From Nocardiopsis coralli (GTDB taxonomy: Bacteria > Actinomycetota > Actinomycetes > Streptosporangiales > Streptosporangiaceae): DNA of 64,000 bases. Within the stretch, counting starts at the first letter, position 1. Each line of letters starts with the position of its first letter. The stretch spans positions 188,282 through 252,281 of the forward strand of contig NZ_JADBGI010000004.1 in the NCBI RefSeq assembly GCF_014892575.1, given 5' to 3'. This document shows positions 9,329 to 18,588 of this stretch, piece by piece. Position numbers and translations under genes: made by a program. Below the pieces are notes generated by a model, which was not told the origin of the DNA, ran no database searches, and saw only the letters and a program-made list of their open reading frames with translations.

Positions 9329-11610
9329 CCACCCGCGAGACCGTCGGCCGCGGCGACCAACGCGCCGACGCCCACGTCAAGACCACCGGGCGGTCGCAGT
9401 ACACCGCCGACGTCGTCCTGCCTGGGATGCTGCACGCCAAGGTGCTGCGCAGCCCGCACGCCCACGCCCGCCTCGTGTCCGTGGACGCCTCCCGTGCCGC
9501 ACGCCTGGACGGGGTGCACGCCGTCGTCACCCGCGACGACCTGGAAGGGCTCGACCCCGTCTACGGGTTCTTCGTCAAGGACCAGCCCGTGGTCGCCACC
9601 GACCGCGTGCGCTACGTCGGGGACGTCGTCGCCGCCGTGGCCGCCGAGGACGAGGCCACCGCCCTGCGCGCCCTCGAACTCGTCGACGTCGAGTACGAAC
9701 CCCTGCCCGCGGTCACCGGGGTGGAGGAGGCCGAAGCCGACGGTGCCCCCGAACTGTTCGAGGAGGCGCCCCGGGGTGTGCTCCCGCCCTACGGCACCGG
9801 TGCGTCCGTGCAGCTGCGGCCGCGCAAGAACGTCTCCTTCGAGTTCTCCTACGAGACCGGCGACCCCGCGGTGTGGGACCGCTGCGACCACGTCTTCGAG
9901 GACACCTTCGTGTTCTCGCGCATGAACCACTTCCACCTGGAACCGTTCGTGACGGTCGCCCGCGCCGACGAGTTCGGGATCGAGCTGTGGACCTCCACGC
10001 AGAACCCGTTCCCGCTGCGCAAGGAGCTCGCGCGGGTCTTCGGGCGGCCCGAGAACCGGATCCGGGTGCACGTGCCCCTCGTCGGCGGAGGGTTCGGGTC
10101 CAAGCACAACTGCAAGACCGAACCCATCGCGGTGCTTCTCGCCCAACTCAGCGGGCGCCCCGTGCGGTACTGCCTCACCACCGAGGAAGGGTTCCTGACG
10201 CTGACCCAGCACGCCGCCCTGCTCAAGGTGCGCACCGGCGTGATGGCGGACGGCCGGTTCGTGGCGCGCGAGAGCGAGGTGCTGCTCGACGCAGGCGCCT
10301 ACACCGACGGCAGCCCGCTCGTCGCCGAGAAGGCCGGGTACCGGATGCCGGGGCCCTACCGGTGGGAGCACATCTCCTCCCGGTGCGGCTGCGTCATGAC
10401 CAACACGACGCCCGCAGGCCCCTACCGCGGGTTCGGCGCGACGCAGGCGACCTGGGCGAGCGAGAGCCAGGTCGACATGATCGCCGAACGCCTCGGCATC
10501 GACCCCTACGACCTGCGGGTGATGAACTTCAAAGGGCTCGGCGAACCCTTCGTCCCGGGTGAGTCCGGCATCGACAGCGACCTGCGGCTCGGGCTGGAGA
10601 AGGTCGCCGCCGAGATCGGGTACCACGGGCGCGAACGGGTGCCCGGACGCGGCGTTGGGCTCGCGGTCGGCCTCAAGGACGGCGGGGGCGTGAACAAACC
10701 CGCGCAGGCGCGCGTGAAGCTCTCCACCGACGGGACCGTGTACCTGCACTGCGGGTCCATCGAGGTCGGGCAGGGCATCTCCACCTCCCTCGCCGCGGTC
10801 GTGGCGGAGGTCCTCAAGGTCCCGCTCGACCACGTCGTGTACACACCCGTCAACACCGACACCACCCCCTTCGACCAGGGCACCAACGCCTCGTCGGGGA
10901 TCGCCGTCACCGGCAAGGCGGTCGAGCGAGCCGCCCTCGACGCCCGTCGGCGGGTGCTGGAGTTCGCCTCGGAGCGGCTCGGGCACCCCGTCGAGGAGCT
11001 CGACCTCGACCACTGGAACCTGGTTCACAAGGGGGAGACCGTGCCCCTGGTGCCGCTGATCCTCGGCCACTACGGCGGGACCGGTTACGAGTTCACCGGG
11101 GAGGGGTTCGCCAAGGCCGCCAACTCCGAGTTCGCGCCCCTCGATGCGCCCTGTGTGTTCTGGGAGATCGGGTGGGTCGCCGCCGAGGTCGAGGTCGACC
11201 CCGAGACCGGGGTGGTGTCCCTCGACAAGCTCGTCGTCAGCGGCGACGCCGGGCACGCCATCAACCTCGCCAACTGCCGCGGCCAGGACGAGGGCGCGGC
11301 CGTCATGGGGATGGCGCAGGCGCTGTTCGAGGAGATGCGCTACGACGGGGCCGAGCTGCTCAACGGTGAGGCGCTCGACTACCGGGTCCCGATGGCCGAG
11401 GACCTGCCGGAATCGTTCGTGTCCATCACCCAGGAGCAGGGGCACGGCCCCGGGCCGTTCGGCGCGAAGGGCATGGGCGAGGGCGGGATGCTGCCGGTGG
11501 CCAGCGCCATCGCCAACGCCGTCGCGGACGCCACCGGCGGCGCGCGGGTCACTGCGCTGCCGCTGTCGCCCGAGCGGGTGCTGCGCGCCATCGACGAGCT
11601 GCGCGCCTAG
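9325..11610 (+). CDS. Molybdenum hydroxylase, molybdopterin-binding subunit
   Basis: Large catalytic subunit that binds the Mo-pyranopterin cytosine dinucleotide cofactor and hydroxylates its substrate with water. Family landmarks are VPLVGGGFGSKHNCKTEP, GPYRGFGATQ, SIEVGQGISTSLA and a C-terminal AKGMGEGG, where the active-site glutamate is expected. The active-site loop that in form I CO dehydrogenase reads AYxCSFR reads PYRGFG here, so CO oxidation is unlikely. An aldehyde, purine or other N-heterocycle hydroxylase is more probable. At 761 residues it is a normal length. No XdhC/CoxF-type maturation gene or cofactor gene lies next to the operon. Confidence 0.92.
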   Translation: MTTRETVGRGDQRADAHVKTTGRSQYTADVVLPGMLHAKVLRSPHAHARLVSVDASRAARLDGVHAVVTRDDLEGLDPVYGFFVKDQPVVATDRVRYVGDVVAAVAAEDEATALRALELVDVEYEPLPAVTGVEEAEADGAPELFEEAPRGVLPPYGTGASVQLRPRKNVSFEFSYETGDPAVWDRCDHVFEDTFVFSRMNHFHLEPFVTVARADEFGIELWTSTQNPFPLRKELARVFGRPENRIRVHVPLVGGGFGSKHNCKTEPIAVLLAQLSGRPVRYCLTTEEGFLTLTQHAALLKVRTGVMADGRFVARESEVLLDAGAYTDGSPLVAEKAGYRMPGPYRWEHISSRCGCVMTNTTPAGPYRGFGATQATWASESQVDMIAERLGIDPYDLRVMNFKGLGEPFVPGESGIDSDLRLGLEKVAAEIGYHGRERVPGRGVGLAVGLKDGGGVNKPAQARVKLSTDGTVYLHCGSIEVGQGISTSLAAVVAEVLKVPLDHVVYTPVNTDTTPFDQGTNASSGIAVTGKAVERAALDARRRVLEFASERLGHPVEELDLDHWNLVHKGETVPLVPLILGHYGGTGYEFTGEGFAKAANSEFAPLDAPCVFWEIGWVAAEVEVDPETGVVSLDKLVVSGDAGHAINLANCRGQDEGAAVMGMAQALFEEMRYDGAELLNGEALDYRVPMAEDLPESFVSITQEQGHGPGPFGAKGMGEGGMLPVASAIANAVADATGGARVTALPLSPERVLRAIDELRA

Positions 11611-11713
11611 GGACGCGCGTCGACGGGGGACGGGCCCGCCGACGCGCGCGGCGTTCATCGGGGGTGATCGCCGACCGATGTCGTACGTGCGCTCATCGGG
11701 TCGGCGGTGGTGT

Positions 11714-12403
11714 TCACGTGCCCGACCCCGCGAGGACGCGTCCGTGCCTGCCCTGGGTCCGGCCGCGCCGCGCTTGTTGGCGTTCCCGGATCCGGGACAG
11801 GTGCGGGAGGCCGTTCATGCGTGCGGGTACGCGCGGGGCCGGGGTGCGCGGGGCCGGGACGTGGAAGGTGTCGGTCGGGGCGGCTGGGGCCGGGAACGGG
11901 GCCGCCGATTCGGGTTGCGGGTCCGGGGCGGGGTGTTCGTCGAGCGTGTGGGTGCGGGTGCCGCGCGGGGGCGGGCCGAAGGAGAAGGGGGAGTCCGGGC
12001 CGGACTCCAGGTGGTCCAGGTCGGCGCCCCATGCGCGCAGTCGGGCGGTGGCGCGGCCCTGAACGCGGAGCGCCTCGGACTCGGCTGAGGCTGCGGCCTC
12101 GTGGGCACGGAAGTACGGGCGCACGAGGGCCACTTCGTCGGCGTCGATCTCCGCTTCGACCGACGGGGGCTTGAGGGCCGGGGGCTCTTCGGGTACGTCG
12201 TCGTGCTTTCGCACGGTCGGATGTGAGGGGAGGCGCTCGGGAGCTGCTGGGGTCATGGGGGCGTAGGGGCGTACGCGTGTGGAGCGGCGGCGCCGGAGCT
12301 GTTCGGCGGAGTGGCGGCCCTTGGGCTGGGAGAACAGCCCTGAGATGAGTGCCCGGGTCAGGTTCCAGGCAGCGGCGAACACGGCAGCGATACACTTGGG
12401 CAT
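11714..12403 (-). CDS. Proline/alanine-rich protein, unknown function
   Basis: A 229-residue protein. A hydrophobic N-terminal stretch (CIAAVFAAAWNLTRALISGLF) is followed by a basic segment (LRRRRSTRVRPYAP), an acidic helical block (VEAEIDADEVALVRPYFRAHEAAASAESEALR), and a Pro-rich, probably disordered C-terminal half. ATG 12403 has AAAGGA upstream at good spacing. An upstream in-frame start at 12445 would add 14 residues. No family is recognised. The membrane-like start suggests an inner-face membrane protein. It lies next to the NUDIX/GntR patch, a part of the window with less regular base composition. Confidence 0.6.
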   Translation of the reverse strand: MPKCIAAVFAAAWNLTRALISGLFSQPKGRHSAEQLRRRRSTRVRPYAPMTPAAPERLPSHPTVRKHDDVPEEPPALKPPSVEAEIDADEVALVRPYFRAHEAAASAESEALRVQGRATARLRAWGADLDHLESGPDSPFSFGPPPRGTRTHTLDEHPAPDPQPESAAPFPAPAAPTDTFHVPAPRTPAPRVPARMNGLPHLSRIRERQQARRGRTQGRHGRVLAGSGT

Positions 12404-12866
12404 GCTGGCAATTCCTTTGGTTAAAGGGTGGATGTTGCTGGCCACGGCCCCGGGCGGCTGGAAAACCGTCGCGGGGTCACCGTGTTTTTCAGTTGTGGAA
12501 CCACCGATCCATCCTCGGGGCCCGCCCTCGGGCGATCGCTGGGACCGCGGGGTCCGCTAAGATCGAAGAGATCGTCGGATCGCGGGGTCAGGGTGTTGCG
12601 TGGATCAAGGCGATGCCAGCACCCTATAGCGCTCGAACACCGGTTTGGCGGGTTCGGCGAGATTCCCCGGAAAAATATTCGGGGCTTCCGGGTTTTCCCA
12701 GCTCAGGCTGTGCGGGCGCAGAATGGGTGTCGGGGCAAGGTTCGGAATTCAGCCATTCTCGGATGCCCCGATTGTCCGAATCTTTGGCATATGTGTTCTG
12801 CTGCGAATCGGTAATCCCGCGTCGACGGTTCAGGCCTCGCACCCCCGAACCACGGGGACCGGTGGC
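12404..12866. other. Intergenic region of accessory patch
   Basis: About 460 bases with no supportable gene. Composition is less GC-rich and more irregular than elsewhere. Small stem-loops are visible, including GGACC-GCGG-GGTCC (12542-12554), GGGTGTTG pairing with CAGCACCC around the 12591-12624 stretch, and CCCCG/CGGGG around an AT-rich GAAAAATATT loop near 12665-12685. It holds the promoter of the minus-strand gene ending at 11714 and the 3' side of the NUDIX gene. I see no mobile-element ends. Confidence 0.5.
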
Positions 12867-13277
12867 TCATAGGAGGCGGGTGCCGTCGTGGGTGCGTATG
12901 CTCGGCGGTCCGTCCGTGGCCGCGTCGAGCAGTCGGCAGGCGTAGGCCTCCAACATGAGCTCGTGCACCTGGTGCTCGCTGAGCCATGCCACCTCGGTCG
13001 CTTCATCGGTCGTTGAGAGGTCTCCGCCCTCAGGAAAGCAGTGGAAGACCAGGGCGACGATGCCCCTGCGGATGTTCTTGTACACCCCGGTCAGGGGGCC
13101 CACACGGACCCGGATTCCGGTCTCCTCGTGCACCTCGCGGCGCACCCCGGCCTCGATCTCCTCATCCGCCTCAAGAACCCCGCCCGGGAGTTCCCAGCGC
13201 CCGTTGTCCGCGCGCCTGATCGCGAGGAAGCGGCCCTCCACGTCGATGACGGCGCCCGCGACGGAGACGGAGTGCAT
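12867..13277 (-). CDS. NUDIX hydrolase
   Basis: Hydrolyses a nucleoside diphosphate linked to another moiety. The Nudix box (GX5EX7REUXEEXGU) is complete: GGVLEADEE, then REVHEETGI, at about residues 31-54. The core ELPGG precedes it. The length of 136 residues is that of a single-domain MutT-like protein. The substrate is not predictable. It is divergent from the GntR gene, with 65 bp or less between starts. NUDIX/GntR pairs recur in actinomycete accessory regions, so joint control is plausible. The start is ATG 13277. Confidence 0.92.
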   Translation of the reverse strand: MHSVSVAGAVIDVEGRFLAIRRADNGRWELPGGVLEADEEIEAGVRREVHEETGIRVRVGPLTGVYKNIRRGIVALVFHCFPEGGDLSTTDEATEVAWLSEHQVHELMLEAYACRLLDAATDGPPSIRTHDGTRLL

Positions 13278-13342
13278 GAGCGTTGGACCACCTTGTACTG
13301 TCTGAGTGCTCTGACGAGAGGCGACTGCGATGGGGGGTTACG

Positions 13343-14107
13343 TTGCGAGACTTGGGTCGACCGCGGTACATGCAGATCGCTGAGGACCTACGGGAGCAGA
13401 TCCTTCAAGGGACACTACCGTCGGGCGAACGCGTGCCCAGTGAAGCCGTACTGATGAGTCGATACGGCGTGGCCCAGGGGACCGTGCGCAAGGCCGTGAC
13501 GGAATTGCGCACGTGGGGATTGGCCGAGACCTTCCACGGCCGGGGCACCTTCGTCCGCGGCCGTCCGGCTGTGCGCCGTAAGTCATTCGACAGGTTCCGC
13601 CGTTCACACCGGGAGGCCGGCCAGGCTGCGTTCTTGGCCGAGACCGACCAAGCAGGGATCACGGCGGATGTGCGGGTACTGAACATCGGCTCGGTGTCTG
13701 TTGCACAGGAGATCGCGCTGAAGCTCGGGGTGCCTGAGGGTTCGAAGGTGTTGGAGCGCCGACGTCTGTATTTCGCGGATGGAGTGCCGGTCGAAACCGC
13801 CGCCTCCTATATCCCCAGGGAGCTGGCTGACGCCATCCCTGAACTGGCTTCGGAACAGCCCGGCCCCGGAGGAATCTACGCCCGTCTGGAGGCGAACGGG
13901 CACCGCTTGTCCGAGTTCGTCGAGGAAGTCTCGGCCCGCCCAGGCACGAAGGAAGAAGTGTCTGCGCTCTCCCTCGGGGTCGGCGCGCCGGTGATCCGAC
14001 TCCTGCGCAGCGCGTATGACGTGGGCGGTCGCGTGATCGAGGTCTGTGACACGGTCATGGCCGCGGACAGGTTCGTCCTGGAGTACAGGATCTCGGCTGA
14101 CGACTGA
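13343..14107 (+). CDS. GntR family regulator (HutC/UTRA type)
   Basis: An N-terminal winged helix (PRYMQIAEDLREQILQG, then AVLMSRYGVAQGTVRKAV) contacts DNA, and a C-terminal UTRA ligand domain ends in AADRFVLEYRI. It would bind an imperfect palindrome as a dimer and release it on small-molecule binding. TTG 13343 sits right behind a run of six G and gives a 254-residue protein starting LRDLGRPRY, the usual N-terminus for the family. An ATG at 13283 in the same frame would add 20 residues unlike the family. The palindrome at 14160 lies just downstream and is its likeliest local operator. Confidence 0.88.
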   Translation: MRDLGRPRYMQIAEDLREQILQGTLPSGERVPSEAVLMSRYGVAQGTVRKAVTELRTWGLAETFHGRGTFVRGRPAVRRKSFDRFRRSHREAGQAAFLAETDQAGITADVRVLNIGSVSVAQEIALKLGVPEGSKVLERRRLYFADGVPVETAASYIPRELADAIPELASEQPGPGGIYARLEANGHRLSEFVEEVSARPGTKEEVSALSLGVGAPVIRLLRSAYDVGGRVIEVCDTVMAADRFVLEYRISADD

Positions 14108-14159
14108 GTTCTCCTGAACTGCTTGCGCTCGCGGGTGCGTCCGGAGAGACTGACTCTCA

Positions 14160-14175
14160 ACTTATATACATAAGT
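14160..14175 (+). promoter_or_regulatory. Palindromic candidate GntR operator
   Basis: ACTTATATACATAAGT has perfect 6-bp arms (ACTTAT/ATAAGT) around ATAC. It lies 12 bp before the GTG of the next gene, just upstream of its ribosome site, and 53 bp after the GntR stop. Short AT-rich palindromes of this form are typical GntR-family operators. Its position would block expression of the small genes that follow. Confidence 0.6.
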
Positions 14176-14187
14176 GCAGGAGTGCAT

Positions 14188-14436
14188 GTGTCTTCTCGAG
14201 AGTCATCATCCGACGGGGGCGGAGCTTCGTCCGAACGATCCCCGCATGAGCTTGCCCGGCTCCAGGCTCTTCACGGCGAGCGGTACTGGATCCGGTGTTC
14301 CGGGCGCATGTGGATCGCGACCGCCCGAGTGGACGACGGCACCGAGCCGACCATCATCCGAGACAGCGCCGAGGACCTGGCTGTGGCGATGGAACATCCG
14401 GAACCGCGGGTCGGCCGGTGGGAGCCCCTCCGGTGA
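14188..14436 (+). CDS. Small protein, unknown function
   Basis: An 82-residue protein: a polar, Ser-rich N-terminus (SSRESSSDGGGASSERS), then a compact segment RYWIRCSGRMWIATARVDDGT...IIRDSAEDLAVAME that reads like a small beta-rich domain ending in a helix. GTG 14188 follows AGGAG at 5-nt spacing and is preferred to the GTG at 14182, which overlaps the ribosome site. It lies directly behind the palindrome and is likely controlled by the GntR protein. No family is recognised. Confidence 0.65.
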   Translation: MSSRESSSDGGGASSERSPHELARLQALHGERYWIRCSGRMWIATARVDDGTEPTIIRDSAEDLAVAMEHPEPRVGRWEPLR

Positions 14437-14510
14437 CGAGGCGCCGGATCCTGCCCTTGAGAGGGTCCGCTCCTGTCTGACTTCCGAACCCCGAACCCGA
14501 GGGGACCGAC

Positions 14511-14669
14511 ATGGCCGATAGTGCCGAACCCACCACCGGCTACGACCCGACCGACCCCGAGAACGCTCCACTGACGTTGGAAGAGCAAATGGCCCTGGAG
14601 GAGCAGGACCGGAAGTTCGCCGAGCTGCGCAGGGAACGCGAAGCGACCGGCATCCGACCACACCTCTGA
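14511..14669 (+). CDS. Very small acidic protein, unknown function
   Basis: A 52-codon gene with a clear GAGGGG ribosome site seven bases before ATG 14511. The peptide starts MADSAEPTTGYDPTDPENAP and continues as a highly charged helix (EEQMALEEQDRKFAELRRERE). It lies 74 bp after the preceding small gene on the same strand and 58 bp before the kinase-like gene, so the three may form one transcript. Similar tiny acidic helical proteins are frequent beside GntR/XRE regulators in actinomycetes. The function is unknown. Confidence 0.6.
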   Translation: MADSAEPTTGYDPTDPENAPLTLEEQMALEEQDRKFAELRREREATGIRPHL

Positions 14670-14727
14670 GCCGAGCAGTAAACCGGTGCAGAGACATGTC
14701 TTCCTTGCTGCCGCGCGAGGTGGAAAC

Positions 14728-15684
14728 ATGCGCGCTGTGGCGCTCGACGATCTGCCGGACTGGGTTCCGAGCTGGTGCATGGACCATCTCCACGACGAAC
14801 CGGTCTCCGTGCTGTTCCGGCACCGGTCGATGTCGCGGGTCTACGGGCTGCGCATGGCGAGCGGGCACGAGGTCGTGGTCAAGGTGCGCCCGGACGAGGA
14901 CCTCCGGGCCGCCGCCTGTGTTGCCGCCCAGGCCCGTCTGTCCGAGCGCGGGTTTCCGTGTGCCCACCCGCTCACGCCCGTGAGCACGGTGGCCGGCTCC
15001 GTTGGCGAGAAGGCGTTGGCCGTGCACGCGGAGGAGTACCGGGGTGGCGGCGACGTGCTGCACGGCGAGACCCCCGTCATCGCCCGGCGTTACGCGGAGG
15101 TGTTCGCACGGATGATGGCGGATCTGGACGGCGCGCCCATCGCACCCCCGCTGCCGAACCCGCGGTGGGCACGGTGGGACCACGGGGACCCCGGTCTGTG
15201 GCCGGCCGTCCCCGAGCTCGACGCACGCGTTCAGCACCCCGTACCCGAGCACGTGATCCGCACCGCGACGAGGGCACGGGCGAGGGCGCTCGAACTGGCC
15301 GAGGACCTGCCCCGTGTACTGGGCCACGCCGACTTCGAGGCGCAGAACCTGCGCTGGCGCGGTGACCGGGTGTGGGCCGTGCACGACTGGGACAGCCTGG
15401 CGTGGCAGCCCGAGGCGGCGTTGGCGGGCGCGGCCTCCGGAACGTTCGCGAGCGCTCTCCCACCGACGCTGGCACCCGTGGAGAGCTCCGCCGCGTTTCT
15501 GGAGACCTATCAGGAGGCGCGCGGACGCCGGTTCGGGGAAGCGGAGCTGCAGCTGGCGTGGGCGGCGAGCCTGTGGCCCGCGGCGCACAACGCCCGTTGG
15601 GAGGCCCTGCACGGCGGCGCCCCGCTGTGCTGCGACGCCGTGCGGGAGCAGGGGGCCGAGCGGCTGCGCCGCGCGGGCGCGTAG
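14728..15684 (+). CDS. Aminoglycoside-phosphotransferase-like kinase
   Basis: Protein-kinase-like fold of the APH family. The lysine-containing strand is VVVKVRP (about residues 49-55). The catalytic loop LGHADFEAQNLRW (about residues 195-207) holds the HxDxxxxN signature. VHDWDS follows with the metal-binding aspartate in the DFG-equivalent place. The family phosphorylates hydroxyls of antibiotics or metabolites, and no substrate can be assigned from sequence. ATG 14728 (GAGGTGGAAAC upstream) gives 318 residues. An alternative GTG at 14686 adds 14. It is last of the presumed GntR-controlled run. Confidence 0.82.
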   Translation: MRAVALDDLPDWVPSWCMDHLHDEPVSVLFRHRSMSRVYGLRMASGHEVVVKVRPDEDLRAAACVAAQARLSERGFPCAHPLTPVSTVAGSVGEKALAVHAEEYRGGGDVLHGETPVIARRYAEVFARMMADLDGAPIAPPLPNPRWARWDHGDPGLWPAVPELDARVQHPVPEHVIRTATRARARALELAEDLPRVLGHADFEAQNLRWRGDRVWAVHDWDSLAWQPEAALAGAASGTFASALPPTLAPVESSAAFLETYQEARGRRFGEAELQLAWAASLWPAAHNARWEALHGGAPLCCDAVREQGAERLRRAGA

Positions 15685-15851
15685 GGCCGGCACCGGCTGT
15701 CGCAGGTGGCGACCATCCGGCCCATCCGGGAAGCGCATGTCTCATGCATGCGGGTCCGAGTGCGTCTAACGTCGAAAACGCACGGGGCAGTAGCTCCGGT
15801 GAAGTGAAGGCGGCAGCCATCCGGACGGTTGGTGAGCCGCCTTTCGCGCGT

Positions 15852-15980
15852 TCAGAGCCGGTGGACCTGCTCGATCATGGGCATGACGCTCTGCTTCCAC
15901 GCACCGCCCTTGGCCCAACACCAGGCGACGGCATCCGGGATGGCGAGCAAGCACTCCTCATGCGCGCGTAGGTGCGGGCA
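15852..15980 (-). pseudogene. C-terminal relic of a small actinomycete protein
   Basis: In the 354-bp gap 15685-16038 the minus strand reads HEECLLAIPDAVAWCWAKGG followed by AWKQSVMPMIEQVHRL and a stop. From memory, this closely resembles the C-terminal end (VPDAVAWC...KGG.W) of a widespread actinomycete protein found near mobile genes. Upstream the frame runs without a break into antisense of the ABC gene with no family sequence or ribosome site, so only about 42 codons survive. The rest of the gap shows nothing supportable. This is a relic call from pattern memory; a homology search would settle it. Confidence 0.45.
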
Positions 15981-16038
15981 TGATCGCGTCATGGGCCGGG
16001 TCGTAGCCTGAGGGCACCCCCAACCCCCTGGAGGCTCC

Positions 16039-16985
<947 letters not shown>

Positions 16986-16989
<4 letters not shown>

Positions 16990-17765
16990 CCGCGCTCCTG
17001 CGCGCGTTCGGGCTCGGGTTCGGCTTTCAGGCACGCGAGCTCGCGGTCAGTACCAACGCGTACTTCTCCCTCGTCAGCGCGCCCTTCTTCACCATCACGC
17101 TGCTGTCGATGGTCACCTACTCGGGCCGCGGCGACCTGGCCTCCTACGCGGTGGTCGCGCCCACCCTCATGACGCTGTGGTTGGCGGCGCTGATGTACGC
17201 GGGCGAGATGATCAGCGAGGACCGCGAAGGGGGACGCCTCGAACTCCTCGTCGCCTCCCCGGTGTCGTTTCCGGCGCTGCTCTTCGGCAGGCTGTGCGGG
17301 GCGATGCTGCTCGCCCTGCCCGCGTTCGGCCTGTCGATCCTGGCGGCCGGGCTGGTCATGGACGCCTGGATCACGATCCACCACCCCGTCCTGTTCGTGC
17401 TCACCGCCCTGGCCGTGACCGTCTCCACCGCCGCGACCGCCGCGGCGTTCTCCGCCCTCTTCGTGCTCGCACCCAGCGCGCGCATCGTGCAGAACACCCT
17501 CCCGATGCCGGTGTTCGTGCTCAGCGGCGTGATGGTGCCGATCACGCTCTTCCCCGGATGGCTCGAGGCGGTCGGCCGGCTGCTGTACCTGTCCTGGGGC
17601 GCGGACCTGATGCGTGACGCCCTCGCCCCCGAGGCGGTGGAACACGCTGCGTTGCGCCTGCTCATGGTGCTCGCGCTGGGCGCCCTCGGCCTGCTCATCG
17701 GCGGGGCCACCATCGTGCGTTTCCTGCGCCGTGCCCGCTCCGAGGGCACGCTCTCTCAGGTCTGA
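16986..17765 (+). CDS. ABC-2 type transporter permease
   Basis: A 259-residue membrane protein with about six hydrophobic segments (for example FFTITLLSMVTYSG, YAVVAPTLMTLWLAALMYAGEMI, VLFVLTALAVTVSTAATAAAF, VFVLSGVMVPITLF). The ABC-2 loop motif EDREGGRLELLVASPVS sits after the second membrane helix and contacts the ATPase. PxxLFPGWLE near the fifth helix is also typical. It overlaps the ATPase gene by 4 bp and is followed 12 bp later by a second permease, so the membrane part is probably a heterodimer. Confidence 0.9.
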
Positions 17766-17777
17766 AAGGGGACCGCC

Positions 17778-18575
17778 ATGACGTTCTCACCCGTGCGCGC
17801 GGCCCGGACCGTGCGCGGGGCCGCGATGGTGGCCCACGCCGACTTCTGGACTATCTACACCTGGCGATCGTGGTCCTTCGCGTGGCTCGTGCGGCTGCTG
17901 TGCCAGGTGGTCTTCTTCGCCCTCGTGGGTGTGCTCGTGGGTGACCCGGAGTACACGGCGTTCATCATCGTCGGCGCGGCGATGATGGTCTGCGTCACCG
18001 AGACGATGCTGACCTCGTCCTCCACCTGCTGGGAACGGATGCAGGGGCGCATGCCGCTCATCACCGCCTCGCCGGTCGAGCCGGTGCTGTTGTTCTTCGG
18101 ACGGAGCGTGTTCTGGCCCGTGTCCGCGGCCGTGACGACGTCGGTGGCGCTGCTCGCGGTGCCCCCGTTCTTCGGTGACCCGTGGGCGCTGTGGAAGGTC
18201 CCGTTCGTGATCGTCCTGGCGGCGCTGACCGCGCTGACGACGTACTGCCTGGCCCTGGTCGTGGGCGCGCTCGCCCTGTCCTTCACCGAGGTGCGCAACA
18301 TCGCCAGCACGGTGATGACGCTGTACACCACGGCGTTCTCCGGGGCGATGGTGCCGCTGGACTTCTGGCCGCCGGTCCTGCGGTGGATCGCGCAGGCGCT
18401 GCCCGTGACCCACGGGTTGGACGCGGTGCGGGCGCTCCAGGACGGGGACCTGGGGGCCGTCGCGGCGGCCTCCGGGCTCATGCTCGCTGTCGGGGCGGTC
18501 TGGTTCGTGGTGGCCACCTTGGCCTTCCGGCGGGTCCTGGCGCGTGCCCGCCGCGGCCGTGGCGGACTCGACTGA
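17778..18575 (+). CDS. ABC-2 type transporter permease (second)
   Basis: A 265-residue membrane protein with six predicted membrane segments (FAWLVRLLCQVVFFALVGVLV, FIIVGAAMMVCVTETML and others) and the coupling-helix region CWERMQGRMPLITASPVEP. PLDFWPPVLRWIAQALPVTH is the usual motif before the last helix pair. The start is ATG 17778 behind GAAAGGGG. It completes the ABC-2 operon and converges on the next, minus-strand ABC exporter with only 13 bp between stops. Confidence 0.9.
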   Translation: MTFSPVRAARTVRGAAMVAHADFWTIYTWRSWSFAWLVRLLCQVVFFALVGVLVGDPEYTAFIIVGAAMMVCVTETMLTSSSTCWERMQGRMPLITASPVEPVLLFFGRSVFWPVSAAVTTSVALLAVPPFFGDPWALWKVPFVIVLAALTALTTYCLALVVGALALSFTEVRNIASTVMTLYTTAFSGAMVPLDFWPPVLRWIAQALPVTHGLDAVRALQDGDLGAVAAASGLMLAVGAVWFVVATLAFRRVLARARRGRGGLD

Positions 18576-18588
18576 AACCGCGCCCGCA

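Noticed and set aside
7974..11610. Aerobic carbon monoxide dehydrogenase
   Set aside because: The AYxCSFR active-site loop of form I enzymes is absent.
15766..15954. Small minus-strand open frame in the gap before the ABC-2 operon
   Set aside because: It is in a different frame from the recognisable relic at 15852-15980 and shows no protein-like features.
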